Positions 33,502 to 43,520 of a DNA stretch of 64,000 bases are shown here, in pieces. Every line of letters starts with the position of its first letter. Within the stretch, counting starts at the first letter, position 1. The notes beneath the pieces were generated by a model that was not told the origin of the DNA, did not search any database, and saw only the letters and a program-made list of their open reading frames with translations. Made by a program: the position numbers and the translations under genes. The stretch spans positions 124,001 through 188,000 of the forward strand of contig JAHCVI010000004.1 of assembly GCA_019096155.1 (NCBI GenBank). Reading direction: 5' to 3'. The stretch is from Staphylotrichum longicolle (taxonomy: Eukaryota > Ascomycota > Sordariomycetes > Sordariales > Chaetomiaceae).

Positions 33502-34713
33502 TCAGTAGCACCGCCTGCAGCTCCCGTCCGGTCCAGTCCCGTATACATCGACCTTGCCGTTGTCCCAGGCCACGGCGCTCGGCTTGGTGTCGACGTTGCC
33601 GCCCATGTACTCCCAGTCAGGAGTCCACTTGTCGTTCTCGCACACCCTGCGGTACACGGCGTTGTCGTCGCCCGTGATGTACACCTCCATCTTGCCGCCG
33701 TACGCAACCACCTCCGGCGCCTTGCCCGTCTTCATCTTGCCGCCCATGTTCTCCCACCCGCCCCATCCCGTCTTTTGCTTGTACGTCTTGTGCCAGCAGG
33801 CGCCGTCGGTGCCCTTGACAAACACGTCCATCCGGCCGTTCCACGCACACGCCGCCGGCTCCCCGTCGAGCGAGCCGCCGAGACTCTCCCACTCGCCCCA
33901 GGCCGACTCGTACTTCTTGTGCCACGCCTGCCCGTCCTCGCCCTTGCAGAAGACGCTGCTGTGGTTCTGGCCCCAGGTCACCGTCTTGGGCGGCCCGTCG
34001 AGGTAGCCGCCCATGTTCTCCCAGCCGTACCACCCGCCCTTGGCCTCGTCGTACTTGCGGTGCCAGCACTGGCCGTCGCCTGACGACACGTACACGCTCA
34101 CGTGGTCCTTGCCCCAGGAGCACGTCGACGGGTAGTGCTTCACGTCGCCGCCCATGCTCTGCCACTTGCCCCACCCGCCGCTGCCCGTGTCGTAGGAGCG
34201 GTGCCACGCCTGGCCGTCGGTGCCCTTGCAAAAGACGTGCATGTTGTCCTTCTTGCGGCTGCACACCGCCGGTGCCGAGTCGAGCGAGCCGCCCATGTCC
34301 TCCCAGCCGCCCCATTTGGAGCCGCCGTCACGGCTCTTGTGCTTGCACGTCTTGTCTTTGCCCGTGTAGTAGACGTCCATCCGGGAGCCGCCCCACGAGA
34401 CGGGCGCCGGGTGCCACATGGCGCTGCCCTCGAGGTTCTCCCACTGACCAGACGTGGCGCGGGTGGAGAGGGATGGTTCGGTCAGCGGCGACGCGGGCGA
34501 GGCAGGAGAGCGTCTGACCGGCGGGTTGTTGAAGTACTCTTCTGTGTGGAGGCCGGATCGCTTGCTCAAGAACCCGCCATGGCCCCGGGGAGCGTTCCAA
34601 TCGAGACGGCTGGCGCGAGGCTCGGTGTGGAACACGTTGGCTTCATGCTGGGGTGCAGCAATGGCCAGGTCGAAGGAAGCAAGAAACAGGAGAGACTTGA
34701 AATGCACCATCAT
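33502..34713 (-). CDS. Secreted seven-bladed beta-propeller (PLL/lectin-like) protein
   Basis: A single exon encodes 403 residues from ATG at 34713. A signal peptide covers about residues 1-20. A pro-region ends in a KR dibasic site (K51-R52), the typical Kex2 cleavage signal. The mature part is built of seven repeats, each carrying a W-x-x-MGG-type element: QWENLEG, GWEDMGG, KWQSMGG, GWENMGG, EWESLGG, GWENMGG and DWEYMGG. Seven repeats imply a seven-bladed propeller of the PLL/PHL lectin type, known from Photorhabdus and found in fungi, where blade-edge sites bind fucose or O-methylated sugars. The protein ends RRCY, and Cys residues are frequent. It may recognise glycans of hosts, competitors or predators. 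Binding is not shown. Confidence 0.85.
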   Translation of the reverse strand: MMVHFKSLLFLASFDLAIAAPQHEANVFHTEPRASRLDWNAPRGHGGFLSKRSGLHTEEYFNNPPVRRSPASPASPLTEPSLSTRATSGQWENLEGSAMWHPAPVSWGGSRMDVYYTGKDKTCKHKSRDGGSKWGGWEDMGGSLDSAPAVCSRKKDNMHVFCKGTDGQAWHRSYDTGSGGWGKWQSMGGDVKHYPSTCSWGKDHVSVYVSSGDGQCWHRKYDEAKGGWYGWENMGGYLDGPPKTVTWGQNHSSVFCKGEDGQAWHKKYESAWGEWESLGGSLDGEPAACAWNGRMDVFVKGTDGACWHKTYKQKTGWGGWENMGGKMKTGKAPEVVAYGGKMEVYITGDDNAVYRRVCENDKWTPDWEYMGGNVDTKPSAVAWDNGKVDVYGTGPDGSCRRCY

Positions 34714-35719
34714 GGCTGGCGACCTGTGCCTAGGAGCTGTGCTTGTTTGCTCAATGGGCGATGTCAGCAAGACGCAGCATTGAGCTCTTAAGAGCTGACT
34801 CGGAAGCTCCTCCTTTCGCTGCACTCTAGCAGAGCATACTCGCGTTGCTGGGACATCTGAACGTCTCAGGGTCACCATGCCATGCAGCTGTAGATTGCTC
34901 TTCCGGGATTCTCCATATCCGATGCGGTTGTCAGCCGGCTTGACGAATTACAACCCTCTAGCTGAGCAAAATACGACACTGCGAGGTGTGAGCGCTGGGG
35001 AAAAGAAATAGCATTGTAGTCTCCAGAGCACCACACCATTTTTTTGAGTATCGTTCCGTCAGCTCGGATGGAGTCTAGACCCTCAGGACGGCCTCACCTG
35101 CAGCCACAGACACACGGAAGACCAGTCATCCGGGGCCGACAGGAGCCCTCCACTACATTCAAGAGGTCACAGTTTGAGCACATTGGCTATCCGCTGAGAG
35201 AATGGTGTTGCCTTAAGTTTTGAGAGAACCACTAGGCGCCTAATCAGGTTGCAAAGAAGCCGACGCACCAAGGTGAAAAGCCTGAGCAAAGACCAGCCCT
35301 GCACGGCGTTATCCTCAGGCAGGGTGCCTTTAATCTACCGGGTTGTGGAGTTTTGCCTATTTTAAACCTTGGGGGGGCTGTGAATCGGACGATGAGGATG
35401 AGCACTCGGCGGGATTCCCTAACGAGATGTCCCGGTTTGAAAGAGACTTAGGCAGACTAAATGGGCTAAATAAAGGGGTTGCTGTTGAAATGTCTGACAT
35501 CGTTGTCCCCCGAGGTCGTGGTACAGAACACACGAAACGAAACTTCGAGAAGTGAAGTATCTAATACTTATTACATATGAATATAAAACAACCAAGTACA
35601 GGCCATGTTGCTTGCCTGAGTTTAGAAAGAGAGAGCGATCGTCGCTTGCGCTTGATTGTTCTTGTAACCCATTTTTCTCACCTTTGGACTTCAGCTCTTC
35701 GCATCTGCCACCATTCCCC
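34714..35719. other. Intergenic (about 1.0 kb), no gene seen
   Basis: Upstream region of the lectin-like gene and 3' flank of the MBL gene. AT-rich from 35330 to 35640, with no supportable coding frame. Confidence 0.5.
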
Positions 35720-36940
35720 TCACTTCGCCCGCAGGTCCTTCATGACTCCCCTCAGCTCCGCCTGGGGATCCCAGTGCCGCCTGCCGATCCCATGATCCCG
35801 CCTGCCAACCGCACTAGCAAAGTCCTTGAGGAACCCCCAGCGCACCCTCTTGAGCCACCCGTTCTTGACAAACGCGTTCATCGTGCCGTCGGGGAAGAAG
35901 ACGACGTGGTCGAGCAGCTCGTCGTCGTGCGTCGCCGCGATAAACACATTGTCGTGCGCGTCCGCCTCCTGCAGCTTCTCCAGCGTCCGCACGAGCTCGT
36001 CCACGTCGTGGTGGAAGGACTCGTCCATGCGTTGGCCCCGCGCCGGCTCGAAGACGGGCCCGCAGGCCGGCCTGCCCCGCGCGGCGAACAGCGAGTCGAA
36101 CACCGCGCCCGGGCGGCCGTAGTGGGACTCGAGCGGGTGCGGGTCCGGCGCGAACGGGTCCGGGATGATGTTGGCGGGCAGCGGGCGGTATTTGCTCGGC
36201 CGGATCTCGCCGGAGTGGTGGATGGCGCCGCCAGTGAGCAGAACAAAGGACGGGGGGCTGGAGGTGACGCGGGCGAGCGCGCTGATGTGGCCGACAGTGT
36301 GGCCGGGCGAGTCGAGGAGGTAGAAGGAGCCGTCGCCAAAGTAGTCGAGGGCGCGGAATCGGCCAATGACGAGGGTCTGGTACGTGTTGTTTCCCGAGAT
36401 GCCCGTGTCAAAGTCGAGTTCAATCACCTGACGGTTGGCCAGGTCGCTCTCGAGGATGGGCGAGTTCGGATTTGTCGGGTACCCTGGCAGCATGGTCTTG
36501 AATCCCGGGCCAACAATCAGGGAGGTGGTCGACGGGAAAGTGCTGGGATTGCCGACGTGGTCGAAACGGTGACTACTCCAGATGATGGCTTCGACGTTGC
36601 CAGCGTCGAGCCCGGCCTCATCGATGATGTCGCGAACATCCTTCTCCACATTCAGCTTCCATCCCAGGGCCTTGATTCTGGATAGCACATTCGGACTAAG
36701 GTTCTGCCAATCCTTGCGGATGCCTAGGTCGAACAGAACAGAGCGGTTGAGGCCGGGATGCTGAACAAGAAGGAGAAACACCGGGTCGCCCAACCAGTCG
36801 TAGCCCTTGACGGGCGGCGACAGGAAGAGGTGGGCGGAGCATCCCCGGATAGTTGCCGTCGTGTCAATGATGGAGACATTCACGGTGTTTGGAGAGGAAG
36901 GGATGCCCAGCTCAGGGGCACTTTGCGTGTTTTCAGCCAT
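35720..36940 (-). CDS. Metallo-beta-lactamase-fold protein with missing metal ligands
   Basis: A single exon encodes 406 residues. The MBL fold is clear: FLLLVQHPG..SVLFDLGIRKDW, AIIWSSHRFDHVGNPSTFP, PGFKTMLPGYPTNP, FYLLDSPGHTVGHISALARV, LLTGGAIHHSGEIRPSKY and FIAATHDDELLDHVVFFPDG. In active members the first region is HxHxDH, but here the six positions 123-128 read S-H-R-F-D-H, so the first and third His are replaced by Ser and Arg. The GGD motif that supplies the bridging Asp reads GGA at 237-239. His128, His214 and His338 remain. The protein is therefore probably a non-catalytic or altered MBL relative. Active relatives in fungi hydrolyse lactones or thioesters. No signal peptide is visible. 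Confidence 0.88.
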   Translation of the reverse strand: MAENTQSAPELGIPSSPNTVNVSIIDTTATIRGCSAHLFLSPPVKGYDWLGDPVFLLLVQHPGLNRSVLFDLGIRKDWQNLSPNVLSRIKALGWKLNVEKDVRDIIDEAGLDAGNVEAIIWSSHRFDHVGNPSTFPSTTSLIVGPGFKTMLPGYPTNPNSPILESDLANRQVIELDFDTGISGNNTYQTLVIGRFRALDYFGDGSFYLLDSPGHTVGHISALARVTSSPPSFVLLTGGAIHHSGEIRPSKYRPLPANIIPDPFAPDPHPLESHYGRPGAVFDSLFAARGRPACGPVFEPARGQRMDESFHHDVDELVRTLEKLQEADAHDNVFIAATHDDELLDHVVFFPDGTMNAFVKNGWLKRVRWGFLKDFASAVGRRDHGIGRRHWDPQAELRGVMKDLRAK

Positions 36941-37232
36941 GGTGCGGCATGTTCGAACCTGGTCATGATACAGAGTGCTCGAACTGTATTAGTGGTGCGC
37001 GACCGGAGAGGAGACTGCTCTGGGTTTCAAGAGGTGGCAGAGTATGGCGTCGTTCAGACGTCACGCGCAACTACTGGAGGACCCGTATGTTCGGTACCCG
37101 GTGGCTCCGTCTCTGACGTCTAGCATCGACATGAACTGGTGCACTGGTCATAGATGGGATTACATACCTCAACGACTAGCTCTTTAATAGCCGGGCCTTT
37201 GCACACATTTTGGAGAAGGATGCAATCATCAT

Positions 37233-38660
37233 TCAAAGGTTTTCAGCTGATGGCGAGACCCGATACGGATCACGCTCCAACACGTAGTTCAGAACCAGAT
37301 TCGGATCACTCTCGAGCCGGGCAATCTGCTGGCCCAACCAGTGGTACTTGTTCTCAATCAGATCGTAGTCCTCGACCCAGTGTCCAAACCAGCTTTGTAG
37401 CAACCCTGACCGTGTTCCTGGGTCGACTTCGTTCTGGATGAAATCCTTGTATCGTTCAAAACGACGGCGTAGATCGGGTAAGTCGGATTCGCCCACGATT
37501 ATACGCTTCTTTCTGGCGTCGGCCCATTTTAGGCCGTCCAAAATCTCTGCTCCGACGGCCTTGTGTTTGGCGAGCGGCGAGTCTGAGCTCTGGGCATCAA
37601 AGTCCCGGGAGATCAAGCGCCAGCCAAACGCGAGTCGTGAGAGGGTTTGCTCTCGGTCATGGCGAAGCATACCGAGAGCGCCGTCAGACAGTTCGCGAGC
37701 AAGCAAATCAGGATCTTGGTGAGTCTTGAGATGGCAGCGATTGCAAAGGAGACGATCTGGTGTCAGTGCGGGGAATCGGAATCCCGTGCAGAAGAGATAC
37801 CACTCCCGAAAGGCACTGAGCTCCTGCCAAGTGCTGCAGGACGGGCAGCGAATAATGTACAAGGTGCAGTACATGGCGACGGACGAGCCCCGATACCACC
37901 TCCACTGCTTCGGAGTCTGGTTGGGATCTAAGGATTCGACGAGGCCGGGGAAGTGGCGGTCCCAATCGTCGCTGAACCTCAGCTGGCGGCTTTTGACCAC
38001 GGGGACCTTTGTGGTTATCGGCGGCTTGTTCAGAAGGGACCAGTTGCCGAGTCGGAGCTCGCAGTCGATGCACCTGCGTTTCTGACGCGCGGTGCCGACC
38101 AGGTACTTTGCGATAGCGGCTTCTGTCTCTTTGTCACGAGGCACTCGCAACCATGGGTTGGTCGGGTCGGGCTTTGGCTCGGCGGCGCGGGCCCATTTCG
38201 CGCGCACCTCTTGCTCCCGGGCGGCCCGCTCTTGGATGCGCCGCCATCTGTGACTCGGCTCCAGCGGCTCCCAGTCGGTGATGGCGGCCTTGGCGGCCTC
38301 GACACTCCCCGGCGGCGGTTTGCGATAGGGCCGGCGGAGGATGGCGGAGTTGGAAAACATCATGTGCGACCGCAGCTTCATGCAGCCGCAGCAGGCGTAT
38401 TTGTTGGACTTCCACTCTTCGCTGCCCCACCATGGGACCGACTTTGCGGTTTGCTCATCGAATAACGGCACAATGCCGCCATGCTCAGGCAGCAGCTCGA
38501 GGGCCAGCATGCGCTGGATGTGGTCGTGGCGAAGGGGGTTGATCAGGGCGCGCCATGGCTTGGACGCCTGGGAAAGCGCAATCAGAGAGATGGGGTCCAA
38601 CTGGCACACGATCTGCTGGAGGATCTCGAGCGGGATGTGGACAGGAAAAAGAGAGGCCAT
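37233..38660 (-). CDS. F-box protein
   Basis: A single exon encodes 475 residues from ATG at 38660. The F-box is at residues about 4-45: FPVHIPLEILQQIVCQLDPISLIALSQASKPWRALIN. It would bind Skp1 in an SCF ubiquitin ligase. The rest contains Cys pairs that look like zinc-binding knuckles (CCGCMKLRSHMMFSNS, RCIDCELRLGNW, IIRCPSCSTW, LLCNRCHLKTH), matching a fungal F-box family with conserved CxxC elements. The C-terminal third is charged and helical. Substrate is unknown. The DNA upstream (38661-39558) is free of genes and probably holds its promoter. Confidence 0.85.
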   Translation of the reverse strand: MASLFPVHIPLEILQQIVCQLDPISLIALSQASKPWRALINPLRHDHIQRMLALELLPEHGGIVPLFDEQTAKSVPWWGSEEWKSNKYACCGCMKLRSHMMFSNSAILRRPYRKPPPGSVEAAKAAITDWEPLEPSHRWRRIQERAAREQEVRAKWARAAEPKPDPTNPWLRVPRDKETEAAIAKYLVGTARQKRRCIDCELRLGNWSLLNKPPITTKVPVVKSRQLRFSDDWDRHFPGLVESLDPNQTPKQWRWYRGSSVAMYCTLYIIRCPSCSTWQELSAFREWYLFCTGFRFPALTPDRLLCNRCHLKTHQDPDLLARELSDGALGMLRHDREQTLSRLAFGWRLISRDFDAQSSDSPLAKHKAVGAEILDGLKWADARKKRIIVGESDLPDLRRRFERYKDFIQNEVDPGTRSGLLQSWFGHWVEDYDLIENKYHWLGQQIARLESDPNLVLNYVLERDPYRVSPSAENL

Positions 38661-39558
38661 GACGCCATGTTTACAGGACCTTCCCTCTCTTTCTGGTGTT
38701 GAGGTCCAGGGTTGGGGCGCGGGACCGGGACGGGAAGCGGCCAGGGTGGTATTGCGGGGCTTGTGATGTGGGTTCTTTCCATGGTTGAGTGGGCCTGAAC
38801 TTCTGAAGATTCTTTGAGTGGCTTGAGTGGGTGCTTCAGTCGCAACTTCGGACTGCACTCAATTGCACCCAACATGGAATTGCATCGCGGCCAAACAGAG
38901 CAAGATACAGCATCGCTCTCAATTGGTTTTTCTGCACTTCGTTCTTCAACCAAAGTTTTCCGGAGACAAAGCCTTGGACTCGAAACGTGAATTGAGGAAG
39001 TCGGCCCTGGTCTGGCCCGGTCGATGTTCAAACTCTAAATCCGTCCCGCGTCCAGGCAGCAGCTTAAACTTGATGCAGCCGATGCTGTGCCGCAGCCACT
39101 TTGATAAACTTCTGCCAGCGAGCCAATTGAACACCCCAAACCTCAAGCCATGGCTTGTGTCGATTACTCAGACCCGACGCAGTGTCCCGTCCCAGGAAAC
39201 ACACCTGCCGACATGGTGCTGCCGTCGCATGGCACCGCTGTCAAATCTTCGCATCGTTCAGGGATAAAATGGAGGTTGCGTGCCACGCTCGCACCTCAGC
39301 TGCGTGCGCTGGGCTGGCTGCGCTGAAGAGGTTCAAACTGAGCGCTGACGTGAGATTACCCCTGCCGCAACTTCACACCCATCTCCCAGCCGACAATATC
39401 TAGACGACCGCTGGTCCCAGTCCAGGCCTGGCTCGAAGGTTCGACTGAGGTTCCTGTCCACATCTCGGCAACTCACGCTACATGAGACGAAGCGAAGCCT
39501 GAGAGTGACTGGCTCAGGATCCTGATAACCACTATATCACTTCTCCCACGCGTCACGG
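38661..39558. other. Divergent promoter region, no gene seen
   Basis: Spacer between the F-box gene (minus) and the PAN-domain gene (plus). No coding signal is supported. Confidence 0.5.
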
Positions 39559-40328
39559 ATGATGGACGTCAACAACACAATGCAGCAACCAGCACAATAT
39601 CACCACCTGCAGGACGCGCCCCAAGACAAGGCCGAACAGTTCCACCAGTATCAGCAGCCAGCGTACGAGCCGTACCAACCACACCACAGCGATATGCCTC
39701 AGGTGACAGGCCCGACCGTTCTCAGCGTCACGCGTGGCGTTGCCCTGACCGCGGTCGGCGTGATTGTTTTCCTGCTCCTCGCCGTGATCGGGCTCAGTGC
39801 TGGCCTTGGTGTCAGCCAGCGAGACTTGGGCCAGGCCAAGAGCAGCCTGGAGGCGGCTCAGGCTGCGTTGTCTGCCGCATCAGCGTATGTTGCGCCTCTC
39901 CTGACGCTAAGTCGCCCACCTGATTAACACGGCGCAGGTTCCCCACGACGGCAATCATGACACCGACTGGGAGCTCGGCGACAGCCACACCAACGGCCGT
40001 GGCGTCAGACGTGCAGTGCCCGCGGGTCAACGGCACCGTCTACACGGCCAGCACGGGCGGCAAGCGGTTCCGGCGCATGTGCGGCGTCGACTACGGCGGG
40101 CCGGGCGAGGCGATCGACATTGGCAGCGTCAAGACGCGCAACCTGGACGGCTGCATCGACGCGTGCGCCTCGCGGGGCAACTGCACGGGCGCCGGCTGGG
40201 GCGTCATTGAGGGCGACCAGGGCCCGCTGCACTCGTGCTGGATGAAGACGAATCTGAACAAGTCGCACAAGGCCACGCCCGAATGGGCGTTTGCGGTGCT
40301 TGAGACGGGGGATAAGAAGAAACGTTAG
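39559..40328 (+). CDS. Single-pass membrane protein with Cys-rich PAN/apple-like ectodomain
   Basis: Exons 39559..39884 and 39938..40328 give 238 residues. The intron 39885..39937 (GTATGT..GCGCAG) splits an Ala codon. The N-terminal 50 residues are Gln/His/Pro-rich and cytosolic. A signal-anchor helix spans about residues 61-84 (VALTAVGVIVFLLLAVIGLSAGLG). A short helical stalk and Ser/Thr linker lead to an ectodomain with CPRVNGTVY, GKRFRRMCGVDYGGPG, LDGCIDACASRGNCTGAGW and CWMKTN. This Cys and Trp pattern fits PAN/apple domains (carbohydrate or protein binding). It is probably a cell-surface or secretory-pathway protein of type II topology. MM at the start leaves the exact first Met ambiguous by one codon. 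Confidence 0.85.
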
Positions 40329-40978
40329 ACGCTGGGGGGTTGTAATTCAGTGGTTTCTTCAAATGACCGCCTGGAACTGGATGTCAAGTCATGTCAAGTG
40401 TGCGACTCAGGAGGCAGATTGTGAAGGCATCTCTGGGCTGTGACTCTGGCAAAAGAGGATCCCGGACATGGCTAAACTTGCCGAGTGCAGAGAACAACAA
40501 GCAGCACTCCAGTCTTTGTGACTCGTAAGTTAGCGTGTGTCGCAAGTCTCGTGTGTGTCCGAGCTTTGTGCGCAACTGCGACTGCCGCCGATCGTCTGCC
40601 ACTCCGGGTATCGCGCGAAGCCATCGCCGATTCCCATTCCGGCACCGTGGTTGACCCGTCTCCAAGTCCAGTGATGGCCCGCGATCCGTGCGCTCCCGCC
40701 TGTCGCCTGTGTTGCTTCCCGTGCCGGCACGGATGCGGAGCACTGACGCCTGCCCGTGAGCGTTGCCGCTGTGAAACGCAGATTGTCCCCCCCAAACCGG
40801 GTTTCCAGCTGTCGCCGGGTATCTAATTCCAGAACTGCCAATTAACTCGTATCAATAAGTCACCAAGGGCCAATTACTGTGTCTGAGCGTTGGGCAGCTT
40901 GTGTTGCCCAACCTGGAACTCTTTCCTGAAGCATCTTGGGACAATGGCCGTGGCGTCGTGGACTGGTGGAGCCCGCCT

Positions 40979-41006
40979 GGGGGCCTGGGGGCCTGGGGCC
41001 CTGGGG
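40979..41006 (+). repeat. G-rich tandem tract with G-quadruplex potential
   Basis: Four runs of 4-5 G separated by CCT, CCT and CCCT (40979-41006). This is a short tandem CCTGGGG repeat that fits a G-quadruplex pattern with short loops. It is the only such pattern I noticed in the window. Confidence 0.45.
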
Positions 41007-42960
41007 CTCCGAAAATCCCCAAAAAGTTTTCTTTTCTGCAACGGCCAGCCAACGGCCCGCCAGGGACAGGGCATCGTGTGAAATGCCTCAATCGTGACAG
41101 TGACTGAGTGGAAGCTCAGGGGTCGGGCAGAGCCAGCAGGCAAAACCCCAGCCGCTGTTCCATCAGACGAACTTTTTCTGGAACACATCAGGGCAGGCAT
41201 GCCCGGTTGATGTGACGAGGCTCTTTCCCCAGGAATTTGTCGCGCTCGGACTCCCGACGGGGGTTGTGGCCCCACTGGGTCATTTCATGCAGGCGCGGGG
41301 CTCGGCAGCGACTCGCCTCTGATTGGCGCGAGTGCGACGGACGGACCACCGACCCGAAGTTCCCACGTGGTGGGAATTGCTTTTCCTTTCCATGGGCCTC
41401 GCTCTTGCTTCTTCTTTGGGACGAGTGTTCGCTCCTACCCAGACAATGGTGCGCGCCTGAAATACCCTGGGTCGCCTGTTGTGGTCAAAATTCCCTTGCC
41501 AGAGCCGAAAGCGATTTCACTTGTTTCCAGTGGTGGCAAGCGCGGAAATTGCTGCGGCGCACGGTTGGCCCTTGACATGATTGAATCCTGCCATGAATGA
41601 TTGGATTCCTCCACTGTCAGATGTCAGACAGCCCGACCAGAGGCGGGGCGGGGCCTGAGGTGCATTCTGTTCCCGGATCAGCGTCCCTGCTTCCCGAACT
41701 TGGAGGCCTGGCCCGCGCTCGGGATGCCGAGCCCGGTTCAGCCATCACCTCAGTTTGACAGAGCAACGCTGCAGAGCTGCAGGCTGTCCATCTCCCAGCC
41801 GTGCAACCCACCAATGCCAAGGGCACGCCGATGACTTGTGTACCAGCTTCATTTCAGTTGGCACAACACCCTACAGCCAACAGCATATCAGTTCCAGCCT
41901 GAAGGCCCCGCGGCGAAGCGACTGTCGCAGCTGTCATCTCCCCTTCCCCTGCAGATTCGGTGCTGGAAATCCTGGGACCCGCCGCTGGCTCACTGCGTGG
42001 CACAAGCCCCGATCCAGGCGACCATTGGCCAATCCGGGGACCACGCTAGCAGCAATTGGCGTGGTTGGGCGCGCGCAGGGGCGTGGTCCTTGGACAAGCT
42101 GGCTCGAGGCTGGACAGTGGGCACCCCCGGACATTCGTTCGTGTTCGCCAAGCCCCTGAAGGCTTGACATGCGACTCCTTTCAGTTTCCGGTTTGGTGTG
42201 TCGACGAAGCGTTCCTGTTTCTGTCCCAGCACCGACCACCTGCTGCAAGCCCGCTCTCGAAGCACACCGCGACAACGACGACAACTTGGAAAGTTGGAAG
42301 CCATCTGTCGCCTCCCCCGCCAGGAAGGGCAATATCGACCCATCCCTCCCATTCGAGGAATCGAATCGTCCTCCAGAACGACCCCGTCAGGTGGCCGCAT
42401 TCCGCCGCCGAGCCGTTACAGCCGTTGATATGGCCGGCCCGTGATTGGCTGCCTGGGCTCTGAAAGCTGTTTTGCATTTTGCCATTTTAACCATCCGGAC
42501 CTTCTGGATGCATCGCTGTGTATGCGCGTCAGACTCGCTTGACAGCCGAAAATGCTGTGTAGAAGCAGCAAACGACCAACAGCAGGCCGAATGCTCTGGC
42601 GTTGCTTGCGATGCGAGTTTGCAGCATGCCAGAGAAGCATGGCAGAAGCCGTTGATGGTTGATCGGCCAGGCAATGCACGCGCGGGACGAGATCGCATGT
42701 GTTTTTGCTTTTTTTGCCAAGAGGCTTTCCCGATTGCCAGGCACGCCCAGACGCCACTCCCGCGCAACATTGACATCCACCGAATCGCTCCCGCAAGCCG
42801 GTGACGCCTCCGCTGGAGCGGGACGGCGTCCCGTCCGAGAAAAGGTGAAAGGTCTGCAGAGGTTGATCAGCTGCAGCTGATCCCGCCCCTCTCTCTCCGT
42901 TCATCACGCTCTCCCACACGCCGTAAACAAGGTCCGCATCATCACACCCGCCACTGGGCA

Positions 42961-42978
42961 CCCCCCCCCCCCCCCCCC
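42961..42978 (+). repeat. Homopolymer C tract (18 bases)
   Basis: Eighteen consecutive C bases about 540 bp upstream of the MFS transporter start codon. Its length is likely to vary between isolates and between sequencing reads. Confidence 0.7.
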
Positions 42979-43520
42979 TCAGATGCAGCGTCTCAAGGGG
43001 CGGCGGGTCTTGTCTCGGGGCAGGTGATGAACTTCAGCTTCTCCGCAGACATGGCCTCGGCATCCGTTGTCCGCAATCGCCGTTTGGGCCTTCGCGCCAA
43101 GGCTCCGTCATCCCACTACTGGACGACCAGAACACATCGAGTTTGGGTTCCATCCGCCATTCCTCTGCCCTGCAGTGTCACCCCGGCCTGCCTTGCCCAG
43201 TTCGGCCCACTGCCCGCCGGCCATTCACCACCCCCCTGTCGTTCGAGACCTGGGGGACAGGGGTGGTCCGCACTGCCTAGCGCAGACCCGTCAACCAACG
43301 GACACCTTGTCGCCGGGGTGCAGGCACCAGATCCAGGGTTTCCGGGGGACGAGGGGATCGCCGGGCCCTGTCCTCGCCGGTTATTAATGTCCCCTCACCT
43401 CCGTCTGCCGCGGGGCGTGAGCCTCTCCCCTGGGTTGCCGCTTTGTAGACTCGTCCAAGATCGAATCCGAACAAGACAAACACCGACACAACCCGAGGAG
43501 GACGAGGGGACCAGCCCACC

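Larger units (their letters stand above)
40329..43520. other. Long upstream region of the MFS gene (3.2 kb)
   Basis: No gene is supported. Several open frames are GC-rich and low complexity in translation. The region holds a four-tract G-rich motif (40979-41006) and an 18-base C tract (42961-42978). The last 250 bases may be a long 5' UTR of the transporter gene. Confidence 0.5.

Noticed and set aside
42416..42961. 181-residue minus-strand open frame upstream of the MFS gene
   Set aside because: No family resemblance and an overlapping plus-strand frame of equal quality; both look like chance.
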